A stretch of 61,061 nucleotides of DNA from positions 65,301 through 126,361 of the forward strand of contig JAPPMP010000026.1 in NCBI GenBank assembly GCA_028819005.1, read 5' to 3'. Shown here in pieces: positions 16,522-24,027 of this stretch. Position numbers and translations under genes: made by a program. Source of the stretch: Acidimicrobiaceae bacterium. Its GTDB lineage: Bacteria; Actinomycetota; Acidimicrobiia; Acidimicrobiales; Aldehydirespiratoraceae. The notes beneath the pieces are model-generated. The model was not told where the DNA came from and made no database searches. It saw nothing but the letters and a program-made list of their open reading frames with translations. How positions within the stretch are numbered: the first letter of the stretch is position 1; each line of letters opens with the position of its first letter.

Positions 16522-17757
16522 ATGTCCGAGCGCCCGCCAGTCACGGACTGGACCACCGACTACGACATCAGCGATCCCGCCTACATCGAAGATCCTGTGC
16601 CGATCTGGCGCGAGATGCGTGAGAAGTGCCCGATAGCCCACACCGAGCGGCTGGAGGGATCCTGGAACCCGACTCGCTTCGACGACATCCGGGCACTGGC
16701 GAAAATGGTGCCTGAGCTGTCGTCGCGGGCGCCGTTGGTGATGCCTCCTCCGCCGGATTTCCCCGAGCAGTCGCTCTACGAACAACAGATAGCCGCGGCG
16801 CCGATCACGGCTGATCCGCCGATCCACACATGGACCCGTCGGATGATCCTCCCGGCGTTTTCGCCCAAGACGGTGAACCGTTACACGGACTACACCGAGG
16901 AGTTGGCGCATTCGTTGATCGACGGCTTCATCGAGAACGGTGAATGCGACGCTGCTGTGGATTACTCCCAGCAGATTCCGCCGCGGGTGATCGCCCATCT
17001 GTTGGGTGTGGACCCCGAGATGTCGGACACGTTCGTGGGTTGGGTCAACGATCTTCTGGGTGAGGGCCTGTTGGATCCCTTCAAGAGAATGGCGGCTCGT
17101 GACGCGCTTCTCAGCTTTCTTGGCGTGGAGGTCCAGCAGCGGGTTCAGAACCCTCAAGATGATCTGCTCACCGAATTGCTCCACATGGAACCCATCGACG
17201 AGGACGCCGAGATCACTCCGGAAGTGGTTATCGGAATCGCCAACCTCCTAGTGGTGGCGGGCATCGACACGACTTGGAGCTCCATCGGATCGGCCCTGTG
17301 GCATCTTGGCACCAACCCCGACGATCTCGCCCGTCTCAACGCGGAGCCTGATCTGCTCCCGACCGCAGTGGAAGAGTTCCTGCGCTATTACGCACCGGTC
17401 ACGATGGCCCGAGTCGCTGACGAGGATGTTTCCTATGGCGGCGTCGAGATAGAGAAGGGCGACAAAGTCCTCATGAACTTCCCGGCGGCCTGCCATGATC
17501 CCGAGCATTTCGAGAACCCCGACGAGTTCATCATCGACCGTCAACGAAATCGCCACGTGGCCTTCGGATCCGGCATCCACCGGTGTGCGGGCTCGAACCT
17601 GGCCCGTCTTGAGATGAACGTTGCCTTGCGTGTCTGGCTCGAACGGATTCCGGAGTTCCGCGTGAGCGATCTGGACTCGATGAAGTGGGCAGGCGGGCAG
17701 GTGCGGGGCCCGAGAATCATGGAAGTCTCGTTCCCGCCGGGTTCGCCCCGCAGCTAG
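16522..17757 (+). CDS. Cytochrome P450
   Basis: A 411-residue soluble bacterial P450. The I-helix oxygen-activation motif is AGIDTT (normal A/G-G-x-D/E-T-T), the K-helix ExxR is EEFLR, and the heme-binding loop is FGSGIHRCAGSNLAR with the cysteine thiolate ligand. ATG 16522 (MSERPPVTDWTTDYDI) is the sensible start; the open frame upstream runs into the ssrA region and is not coding. No ferredoxin or reductase gene lies next to it. Substrate unknown; the catabolic neighbours suggest oxidation of a small organic compound. Confidence 0.92.
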   Translation: MSERPPVTDWTTDYDISDPAYIEDPVPIWREMREKCPIAHTERLEGSWNPTRFDDIRALAKMVPELSSRAPLVMPPPPDFPEQSLYEQQIAAAPITADPPIHTWTRRMILPAFSPKTVNRYTDYTEELAHSLIDGFIENGECDAAVDYSQQIPPRVIAHLLGVDPEMSDTFVGWVNDLLGEGLLDPFKRMAARDALLSFLGVEVQQRVQNPQDDLLTELLHMEPIDEDAEITPEVVIGIANLLVVAGIDTTWSSIGSALWHLGTNPDDLARLNAEPDLLPTAVEEFLRYYAPVTMARVADEDVSYGGVEIEKGDKVLMNFPAACHDPEHFENPDEFIIDRQRNRHVAFGSGIHRCAGSNLARLEMNVALRVWLERIPEFRVSDLDSMKWAGGQVRGPRIMEVSFPPGSPRS

Positions 17758-17804
17758 CTGGGCTGACGCGTAGGGATCGACTGGCGCCATAGGGGGACGG
17801 ACAG

Positions 17805-18374
17805 ATGGCCGAGGCCTTCACCGTGAGATGGACAGAGATGGCCGACGGCGCCGCCGAGGACTACGTGCAGCTCGAGAAGCTGTACCGTGACCACACCACC
17901 GAGATGCTCGTCACGCATCTGTCGACCGCGTTCAGACTGCTCGAGGGACCGACGCTGGGCTATCAGATCGACCGGGCCCGCCACAGCCGGCAGTCCGCCA
18001 CCAGGGCTCTGCGCAACGGCGAATCCGACGAGTTCGTGGCGGCTGCCCTGCTGCACGACATCGGCGACGTCCTCGCTCCGGAGAACCACAGCCGGGTGGC
18101 AGCGGCGATCCTCGAGCCCTACGTGAGCGACGAGACCGTCTGGGTGGTGCGCCATCACGGATTGTTCCAGGGGTACTACTACCAACATCACCTCGGCGGC
18201 GACCGAGATGCGCGCGAACGCTACGCCGACTCGCCGTACTACGACCGCTGTGTCGACTTCTGCGCTTCCTACGACCAGAACTGTTTCGACCCGGATTACG
18301 ACGACCTGCCCCTGGAAGATTTCGCTCCGCTGCTGTCGGAGGTCTTCGCCCGACCTCCTCGGCACTGGGCCTGA
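17805..18374 (+). CDS. HD-domain protein, PhnZ/MIOX-like
   Basis: A 189-residue protein with a compact HD domain: RARHSRQSATRALR, then AALLHDIGDVL (the HD pair), and VVRHHGLFQGYY further on. This layout occurs in HD-superfamily mixed-valent diiron oxygenases such as PhnZ and myo-inositol oxygenase as well as in phosphohydrolases, so the reaction is open. Similar proteins often occur near TauD-type dioxygenases in marine bacteria, a pairing seen for phosphonate oxidation; here the TauD gene is 4.6 kb away. The gene ends inside a set of GGGCCTGAG repeats shared with the smpB 3' side. Confidence 0.65.
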   Translation: MAEAFTVRWTEMADGAAEDYVQLEKLYRDHTTEMLVTHLSTAFRLLEGPTLGYQIDRARHSRQSATRALRNGESDEFVAAALLHDIGDVLAPENHSRVAAAILEPYVSDETVWVVRHHGLFQGYYYQHHLGGDRDARERYADSPYYDRCVDFCASYDQNCFDPDYDDLPLEDFAPLLSEVFARPPRHWA

Positions 18375-18415
18375 GCGTCTCCGGCCCTGAGTGTCGCCGG
18401 GTGGCCGGGCCTGAG

Positions 18416-18928
18416 TCAGCCCCGCAGGGTGTTCGGGTCGCGGCGGTTGCGGCTCATTGCTCTTTGAGCCTCCCGGTCGGCGTCGCGTTCGGCGATGTCT
18501 TGTCGACGGTCGGCCCTGGTCCGACCGCGGGCCAGAGCCAATTTGAGCTTCGCCCGGCCCTTGAGGAAGTAGAGCGCCAGGGGCACGAGCGTGAGGTTCT
18601 CGCGTTCAACCCTTGACCCCCAGCGGTCGATCTCGCTGCGGTGGGCGAGGAGCTTGCGCCGCCGGTCGGGTTCGTGAGCGAAAGCGTTGGCGGAATGCGA
18701 GTAGGCCGAGATGTGCAGGCCGATGAGCCAGAGCTCTCCCGCTTGGACGATGGCGTAGCTGTCCGCTAGCTGCACTTTGCTTTCGCGTAGAGCTTTCACC
18801 TCGCTGCCGCGGAGCTGGATTCCGACCTCCAAGGAGTCCAGGATCGTGTAGTCGCGACGCGCCACGCGGTTGGTGGCCACCGCTGTGGATCCGGGGGGAA
18901 GATCGCGTGGTTTGTTTGATCGCGCCAT
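18416..18928 (-). CDS. smpB: SsrA-binding protein SmpB
   Basis: Binds tmRNA and carries it to stalled ribosomes. Conserved segments: VATNRVARRDYTILDSLEVGIQLRGSEVKALRESKVQLADSYA, then GELWLIGLHISAYSHS, HEPDRRRKLLAHRSEI and LTLVPLALYFLKGRAKLKLALARG, followed by the basic tail that acts in the mRNA channel. ATG 18928 (MARSNKP) is preferred over ATG 18931, giving 170 residues. In many actinobacteria smpB follows ftsX; here it is near ssrA instead, separated only by the P450 and HD genes. Confidence 0.95.
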   Translation of the reverse strand: MARSNKPRDLPPGSTAVATNRVARRDYTILDSLEVGIQLRGSEVKALRESKVQLADSYAIVQAGELWLIGLHISAYSHSANAFAHEPDRRRKLLAHRSEIDRWGSRVERENLTLVPLALYFLKGRAKLKLALARGRTRADRRQDIAERDADREAQRAMSRNRRDPNTLRG

Positions 18929-18951
18929 CACGGCAACGCTAATACTGAGAA

Positions 18952-19428
18952 GTGTCGGTCGCGCTACCCTTGGCGCTCGTGCTGGAGATCCCCGCCTCGG
19001 TTCATGCGCAGATGCTCGGCCATGCGATCGCGGGGTTGCCCGACGAGGCCTGTGGCCTCTTTGCGGGCGAGTTCGGGGGTGATCGCGTCGAGCGCTTCTT
19101 CCCGATGAGCAATACGGCCTGTTCGAGCCGGATCTACCAACTTGACAGCGCCGAGATCATGGGCGTCGAACGCGTTGCCGATGACAGCGGGCTGGCAGTA
19201 ATCGGAGTCATGCACTCCCATACCCACACGACCAACTATCCGTCGCCGACCGATGTCGCCGACGCCGCCCGGTTCGACCCGTTCGGAGTGTGGCGCTTCA
19301 TCATCGTGTCCCTCAAGCATGCGGATCCGTCGTTGCGCTGCTACAGGATCCTGGGTGACGCGGTTGCCGAGGAACCGGTGGTGTTGATCCGCGGCAGAGC
19401 CGGCATCAGCAGCGGAGCCGTCGAGTGA
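18952..19428 (+). CDS. mec: Mec-like JAMM/MPN metalloprotease
   Basis: A JAMM zinc peptidase with all expected residues: E32 (LPDEACG), H88 and H90 in VMHSHTHTTNYPSPTD, S98 and D101. In Mycobacterium tuberculosis the homologue Mec removes cysteine from the sulfur carrier CysO after CysM has built it there. Here the gene overlaps cysM by 4 bp, which supports the same pathway, but no cysO lies between them. The start could also be GTG 18979 (MLEIPASVHAQ), nine codons later. It is divergent from smpB. Confidence 0.85.
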   Translation: MSVALPLALVLEIPASVHAQMLGHAIAGLPDEACGLFAGEFGGDRVERFFPMSNTACSSRIYQLDSAEIMGVERVADDSGLAVIGVMHSHTHTTNYPSPTDVADAARFDPFGVWRFIIVSLKHADPSLRCYRILGDAVAEEPVVLIRGRAGISSGAVE

Positions 19429-20372
19429 CGGTCTATCCATCCGTGATCGACATGATCGGCAACACCCCGATCATCGATGTCAGCTCGCTGAGTCCCAACG
19501 CGCAAGCACGGATCCTGCTGAAACTCGAAGGCGAGAACCCTGCCGGATCGGTGAAGGACCGGATCGCGAGATCAATGGTGTTGGCAGCCGAGGCCGACGG
19601 CGCCCTCACGCCCGGAGCGACCATCATCGAGCCGTCATCGGGGAACACGGGGATTGCCTTGGCAATGATCGCCCGCACCCGCGGTTATCGAGCGAAGATC
19701 GTCCTGCCGGACAACGTGTCGGTCGAACGAAGGCAGATGCTTGAGGTTTTCGGTGCAGAGATCATTGATTCGCCTGGTGCGCAGGGCAGCAACGGCGCGG
19801 TGGCCCTTGCCCGAGATCTCGCTCAGCAGAACCCGGAGTGGGTCTTCCTCTATCAGTATGAGAACGAGGCAAACCCGCGTGCGCACTATGAGACGACAGG
19901 GCCTGAAATCTGGTCAGAGGTTCCCGAGATCACTCATTTCGTGGCGGGGTTGGGCACGAGCGGCACGCTCATGGGGGTTGGCCGTTTCCTCAAAGAGCAG
20001 AATCCCAGTATCGAGGTGCTCGCCGTGGAACCGCCCGCGGGTGAGCTTGTCGAGGGGCTCCGCAACCTCGACGAAGGCTATATCCCGCCGGTGTTTGAAC
20101 GGTGGGACGGTCTCGGGCTGCTCGACGGCAAGCGCATCGTGCGCCCGCGTGAGTCTTTGGAGTGGACCCGCCGGCTGGCCGGGGTGGGCATTTTCGCAGG
20201 CGTCTCGACGGGAGCGGCGATGGCCGGAGCGGCACGTACCGCCCACAGGATCGACCGGGGCACGATCGTCGCGATCGCCGCCGATGGCGGCTGGAAGTAT
20301 CTGTCGCTGGGCGCTTGGACCGATGATCTTGACGATGTGGTCGAAAGAGCCAAGCACACGATCTACTTCTGA
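19425..20372 (+). CDS. cysM: Cysteine synthase, CysM (O-phosphoserine) type
   Basis: PLP-dependent enzyme of 315 residues that makes cysteine. The lysine that binds PLP lies in NPAGSVKDRIA, the substrate loop is EPSSGNTGIALAM, and the phosphate-binding loop is GLGTSGTLMGVGR. Segments such as SVERRQMLEVFGAEI, ITHFVAGLGTSGTLMG and DGGWKYLSLGAW resemble the mycobacterial CysM that uses O-phosphoserine and CysO thiocarboxylate. GTG 19425 overlaps the mec stop (GTGA), so the two are translationally coupled. Confidence 0.9.
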   Translation: MTVYPSVIDMIGNTPIIDVSSLSPNAQARILLKLEGENPAGSVKDRIARSMVLAAEADGALTPGATIIEPSSGNTGIALAMIARTRGYRAKIVLPDNVSVERRQMLEVFGAEIIDSPGAQGSNGAVALARDLAQQNPEWVFLYQYENEANPRAHYETTGPEIWSEVPEITHFVAGLGTSGTLMGVGRFLKEQNPSIEVLAVEPPAGELVEGLRNLDEGYIPPVFERWDGLGLLDGKRIVRPRESLEWTRRLAGVGIFAGVSTGAAMAGAARTAHRIDRGTIVAIAADGGWKYLSLGAWTDDLDDVVERAKHTIYF

Positions 20373-20389
20373 TCTGGGCGAACTCGTGC

Positions 20390-20896
20390 TCAGGCGAGCA
20401 CGACGGCTCTCGCGGTCCGTTGCAGCGTAACTTGTTTGAGGTCGCCCAGCGCGGGGGCCATCACCAACTGGATGTCGAGTTGCAGGGTCACGGCAATCGC
20501 GAATCCGTTGATTTCGACGTCGACCACCCGCGCGTCCGGGAGAGGACCGAGTGCTACCGCCTGAGCGACGATCCTGTGCGCAACGCCCTCGTCGATCACA
20601 GCTGCGCCCGTGGCTCTCAAGGTCGCGATGTCGAGGGCTGCGAGCGAATCATTGGCCGCCGAGGCCGCCACTGCTCGGAGTTCGCGCCCGCGGACCGTCG
20701 TGTAGCCGACGTCAATGACAATCGCTCCCAGGACAACCATGACCAGCAGCGCAGCGGGGAACATCAACAGCACCGTGCCCCGGCTGCCCCGGTGTTCTCT
20801 GCTGCCTCGGTGTTCTCTGCTGCCTCGGTGTTCTCTGCTGTCTCGGTTCGGTGGAGGCGGGCCGAGCCGATTCGGAGCCTGTTGACAGCTCAGCAT
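20390..20896 (-). CDS. TadG-like pilus assembly protein (pseudopilin)
   Basis: Last gene of the Tad operon. After a hydrophilic N terminus of about 40 residues there is one membrane helix (GTVLLMFPAALLVMVVLGAIVIDVGY), followed by RELRAVAASAANDSLAALD, typical of TadG/TadE N-terminal regions. The remaining 110 residues form a small extracytoplasmic domain. The N terminus includes the hexapeptide GSREHR three times, produced by an 18-bp tandem repeat. It overlaps the previous gene by 7 bp. It is much shorter than proteobacterial TadG, as is usual in actinobacteria. Confidence 0.7.
   Translation of the reverse strand: MLSCQQAPNRLGPPPPNRDSREHRGSREHRGSREHRGSRGTVLLMFPAALLVMVVLGAIVIDVGYTTVRGRELRAVAASAANDSLAALDIATLRATGAAVIDEGVAHRIVAQAVALGPLPDARVVDVEINGFAIAVTLQLDIQLVMAPALGDLKQVTLQRTARAVVLA
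20790..20843. repeat. 18-bp tandem repeat, three copies, in tadG-like gene
   Basis: CGGTGTTCTCTGCTGCCT is repeated at 20790, 20808 and 20826, the last copy with one change. It encodes the REHRGS repeat before the membrane helix. The period preserves the frame. Confidence 0.95.
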
Positions 20897-21366
20897 CGTG
20901 TCTCACCGGCGAGGCGGTCGCGGTAGGGATCGACGAGTTCCGTGAACGAAGAGGTCACCTGTTGAGAGCTTCCAAAACCGCCGATAAAGGGAACGGCGAT
21001 CGCCGGCACCTCGTAGCTCACCGTGATCGTCACCCGCGCGCAACGCCGAAAATCCGACAAGATCGGCACGTTTACAACCGCACGGCTACCGCCCCGGCCG
21101 TATGCGGCGAGTGTCTCTGAGGCGCGAGCGCTCGCGGCGAAGCGGGCGCTGGGCTCATCGTCTGACTCGCTGTAGGCCCTCGCTGCCTCGCGTGCTGCTG
21201 AGGTGACCGCGAGCTTGGCGTCGACCACTCCCCAGACGTTGACGAACAGCAGCGAGACGCTGACGAAGAGCAGGAACCCGAAGGGCAGCACTTCGATACC
21301 GCCGACCTGCCCGGAGACGCCGCGCAGCCGCCCGCGAGCCGGTGGTCCGCGGAGCGCCGCGGTCAT
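20890..21366 (-). CDS. TadE-like minor pilin
   Basis: 158 residues from ATG 21366, which overlaps the preceding stop (ATGA). The single membrane helix IEVLPFGFLLFVSVSLLFVNVWGVVDAK is followed by LAVTSAAREAARAYS, the classic TadE pattern in which a prepilin peptidase cuts near the start of the helix and the Ala-rich segment forms a coiled coil. An upstream in-frame extension to 21504 exists but lies inside the neighbouring gene and is not needed. The C terminus (FTELVDPYRDRLAGETRC) follows a beta-rich domain. Confidence 0.75.
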   Translation of the reverse strand: MTAALRGPPARGRLRGVSGQVGGIEVLPFGFLLFVSVSLLFVNVWGVVDAKLAVTSAAREAARAYSESDDEPSARFAASARASETLAAYGRGGSRAVVNVPILSDFRRCARVTITVSYEVPAIAVPFIGGFGSSQQVTSSFTELVDPYRDRLAGETRC

Positions 21367-21764
21367 CGGCGGGCCTCGGTTCGAATCTCGATTGTGCGGT
21401 CGAGGCTCGTGAGCGACGACAACCCGGCGAACCGTGCCGGCAGGATCGTCGGGTGTTCGGCCAGGACCCTGACCCTCACAACGTCGGGGTTGTTGCAGGT
21501 CCACTGCAGAGTGGCATGTCCGGCTGCGGCGTATTCGCCGAGTGAACGGGTGAACGCCGCTTCAGCGGACGCCACCGCAGCGCAACGATTGCCCGCGGTG
21601 CCGACGGCGTCGATGCTTGCAACCTCACGCGCGGCGTCGTGTGCCGCCGCGGTGACCATGGAAGTGGCATACAGGTTGAACAGGATCTGCACCGCCGCGA
21701 GCATCATCAACATGAACACCAGGAACCCGGCGCTGGTCCCGATCAACCCCGCGCCGCGCTCCAT
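21363..21764 (-). CDS. TadE-like minor pilin
   Basis: 133 residues from ATG 21764 (MERGAGLIGTSAGFLVFMLMML). One membrane helix at the N terminus, then ATSMVTAAAHDAAREVAS, again the TadE form. The frame is open to a TTG at 21863, but that extension consists of a 42-bp tandem repeat translated as RARTDQCRPLT twice, which looks like leader DNA rather than protein. I therefore prefer the downstream start, although no strong ribosome binding site precedes either. Confidence 0.7.
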   Translation of the reverse strand: MERGAGLIGTSAGFLVFMLMMLAAVQILFNLYATSMVTAAAHDAAREVASIDAVGTAGNRCAAVASAEAAFTRSLGEYAAAGHATLQWTCNNPDVVRVRVLAEHPTILPARFAGLSSLTSLDRTIEIRTEARR

Positions 21765-21767
21765 GTC

Positions 21768-21850
21768 TGTCAGGGGACGGCACTGGTCTGTCCGGGCACG
21801 GTGCCGGTTTGTCAGGGGACGGCACTGGTCTGTCCGGGCACGGCGCCGCC
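21768..21850. repeat. 42-bp tandem repeat between pilin and TadE genes
   Basis: TGTCAGGGGACGGCACTGGT recurs at 21768 and 21810 with a period of 42 bp over about two copies. It lies immediately upstream (in the minus-strand sense) of the favoured TadE start. Confidence 0.9.
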
Positions 21851-21873
21851 CTTCCCGGTTCAACGGCCCCGCC

Positions 21874-22101
21874 TCAGGGCTTTCCGATGTTGTTGACTTG
21901 ATCGGTGATGTTGCTTTCTGCGCCTTTCCAGATGGTGTTGAACCCGACCCACATGGCCGCGCCCAGGAAAGCCGTGATCAAGACTGCGATCGCGGTGCTG
22001 ATCACCCCTTCTCCGCGGTCTCCGACCAGCCGGCCGGTGCGCTTGTTGGCGTAGCTGACGAGCATCTGGAGTTGCATCCAGGCAAAGGCGTACATGTTCA
22101 T
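21874..22101 (-). CDS. Small membrane protein, probable Flp-type pilin
   Basis: 75 residues from ATG 22101. A hydrophilic leader of about 28 residues ends in DRGEG, followed by one hydrophobic helix VISTAIAVLITAFLGAAMWVGF and a short polar tail. A glycine-acidic stretch before a single N-terminal helix is what type IV prepilins, including Flp, present to the prepilin peptidase. Size and position between TadC and the TadE genes fit the major pilin of actinobacterial Tad loci. The exact cleavage site is not certain. Confidence 0.65.
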   Translation of the reverse strand: MNMYAFAWMQLQMLVSYANKRTGRLVGDRGEGVISTAIAVLITAFLGAAMWVGFNTIWKGAESNITDQVNNIGKP

Positions 22102-22221
22102 AGTTGTTGTTCCTTGAGTGGTAGCTGCAGTTTGCAGGGCTGTTCGATGGACCTGTGATCAGGTCTGTTGACCAACGGATTGGTTCGCTGCGGTGTGGTC
22201 ACGACGCCCGCAGCGTCCGGG

Positions 22222-23124
22222 TTACGCTGTGGAGAAGAGGCTGAGGGCGTCTAGGAATGGGATGCCCATGAGCAGGAGGCCGGGGACCAGAGTGGCGGCT
22301 GTCACCGGAATCCAGACCTGTTGGGTGCGCTTCTCGATGGCCTCGATCAACTCACGCTGGTTCTCGCGGCGGATGGAGCGCGCTTCGGTGGAAATCAGAC
22401 GTCCGAGATCGGCAGTCTCGCGGTTCAAGGCCAGAATCGATATCAAGCGCTCCAGGGCCTCAACTTGAGCGAGGTCAGTCCACTCTTGCAGGGCCTCTGC
22501 CTCTGTGAGGCCCTGGCGCACCCGCTGGACCACTCGTTTCAGGTCCTTCGAACAGTTTCCACTGCCCCGTTCGGCGACCCGGTTGAGAGCGGCGCTCAGA
22601 GACCATCCTGCCGACATCAGCATGCCGAGCTGCTCGGCCACCACTGGCAGTTCCACCGACAGCCGCCGCTGCCAGGCCGCCGAGGCCCCCACAACCTGCT
22701 GTTCCAGCAGCAAGAAGCTGAGGATCGGTGCACCCAGAACCACCAGGACCGCGAACACTGCCGGCAGTCGGAGAGCGACAGCCCCCAGCGTTCCAACCAT
22801 GAACGTCGTGCTCGCCCAGCCGATCTGGCGCACCCGGAAGGTGGTGGCGTCCAAAGGAGAATGGATGCGACGCAGACGGACTCCCAGTTCCTCGCTGATC
22901 CCGAAGACGCGCGCGATCCGTTCACCGACGACCTGGGACAACGGTGCGACGACCTCGCGAAAAGATGCCACGGACAACAGACTCGCCTTGCTCACCGCGG
23001 CGAAACCGGGCGCATATGGAGCCAGCCGATCGGTGAGCTTCGGCCGGTTGATCCAGCGCTGCTCGGACAGCAGCAGAGCCATGCCGAAGAACGCGAGCAG
23101 AGACAAGACAGCCAGTGCGCGCAC
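22222..23124 (-). CDS. tadC: TadC-like pilus assembly membrane protein
   Basis: 300 residues with the type II secretion F (GspF) fold: membrane segments at the N terminus (LSLLAFFGMALLL), in the middle (ALRLPAVFAVLVVLGAPILSFLLLEQQ) and near the C terminus (VWIPVTAATLVPGLLLMGIPFL). The cytoplasmic GspF domain includes LPVVAEQLGMLMSAGWSLSAALNRVA. TadC and TadB form the inner-membrane platform on which the TadA ATPase acts. The start lies 3 bp after the tadB stop. Confidence 0.85.
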   Translation of the reverse strand: MRALAVLSLLAFFGMALLLSEQRWINRPKLTDRLAPYAPGFAAVSKASLLSVASFREVVAPLSQVVGERIARVFGISEELGVRLRRIHSPLDATTFRVRQIGWASTTFMVGTLGAVALRLPAVFAVLVVLGAPILSFLLLEQQVVGASAAWQRRLSVELPVVAEQLGMLMSAGWSLSAALNRVAERGSGNCSKDLKRVVQRVRQGLTEAEALQEWTDLAQVEALERLISILALNRETADLGRLISTEARSIRRENQRELIEAIEKRTQQVWIPVTAATLVPGLLLMGIPFLDALSLFSTA

Positions 23125-23127
23125 GAG

Positions 23128-24027
23128 TCAGTCCTTGAAGACCCGTTGTTGGTCGGGCAGGCGCATCACTCGGCCGGCCCAGATCCAGCAGCAGACGATC
23201 ATCGCGATCGCGACCATCACAATGATCTGACCTGTGCTGCTGCGATAGGCGGCGCGGCCATTGCCGATCGATATCCCCGCGAGGGTCATTCCCGCGGGTA
23301 CCGCGAAAACGAAGAGCCGGGCGAACCTTGCTCCTGCCTGGCGGCTGTATGCGTCCTTGCGACCCTGCACATCGCTCTGGCGGTCTTCGGCCAGCGCTTC
23401 GAGCCGGCCGTCGAGATCGGCGCCGCCGAGTTCGTGGGCGGTCAGGAGAGTCTCACATGCCATGTCAGCGGTCGGGTCGGCCAGTCGGTGCTTCAAAACG
23501 GTGATCGTGCGGGTCAGGTCGGTGGTCAGCAACCACTCGCGATGAGCCGCTTCAAATCCAGGCCGCAGCTCCTCCGGGCCGCGCCTCCCGACTTCGAACA
23601 GCGCCTGTGGTATGGAACGCCCCAGCGAAGCGGTCTGAATGCGTATCTCCTCGATCATCCGCGGCCATGCCTCCTGGGCTCTCTGTCGCCGCTTCTTTCT
23701 GCGCAGTCGATACGAAGCGATGGGAAACGATCCCGCGAAGGCACCGACAGCCAGGGCCGGAAGAAGGCCGCCGAACGCTGCGTAGGAGAGCAGGAAGCCT
23801 GAGACGGACAGCATCGCGACGACCGCCGCGAACTCTCGTTTGTCGATCCCGTCGAGCCCGGCCTGCTGCAACCAGAGGTCGACGTCCAAAGCCCTGAGAC
23901 GCGACCGGGAACGATCTGAAGCACCGACGGAGGGTCCGAACCCCAGCCCCCGCCAGTTCAGAGAAACAGCCGAAAAAATATAAAACACACCCATACCTGC
24001 ACTGATTGCCACAGCAAGCGGGATCAT
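23128..24027 (-). CDS. tadB: TadB-like pilus assembly membrane protein
   Basis: 299 residues with the paired GspF-type architecture: N-terminal helix IPLAVAISAGMGVFYIFSAVSL, central segments around LSVSGFLLSYAAFGGLLPALAVGAFAG, the cytoplasmic part AWPRMIEEIRIQTASLGRSIPQALFEVG, and two C-terminal helices (FARLFVFAVPAGMTL and IIVMVAIAMIVCCWIWAG). The start overlaps the tadA stop by 4 bp, so tadA-tadB are coupled. Confidence 0.85.
   Translation of the reverse strand: MIPLAVAISAGMGVFYIFSAVSLNWRGLGFGPSVGASDRSRSRLRALDVDLWLQQAGLDGIDKREFAAVVAMLSVSGFLLSYAAFGGLLPALAVGAFAGSFPIASYRLRRKKRRQRAQEAWPRMIEEIRIQTASLGRSIPQALFEVGRRGPEELRPGFEAAHREWLLTTDLTRTITVLKHRLADPTADMACETLLTAHELGGADLDGRLEALAEDRQSDVQGRKDAYSRQAGARFARLFVFAVPAGMTLAGISIGNGRAAYRSSTGQIIVMVAIAMIVCCWIWAGRVMRLPDQQRVFKD

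Noticed and set aside
22321..23802. 493-codon plus-strand frame opposite tadC and tadB
   Set aside because: Mirror frame of two clear GspF-type genes; composition is Gln/His/Arg-rich and no motif is present.
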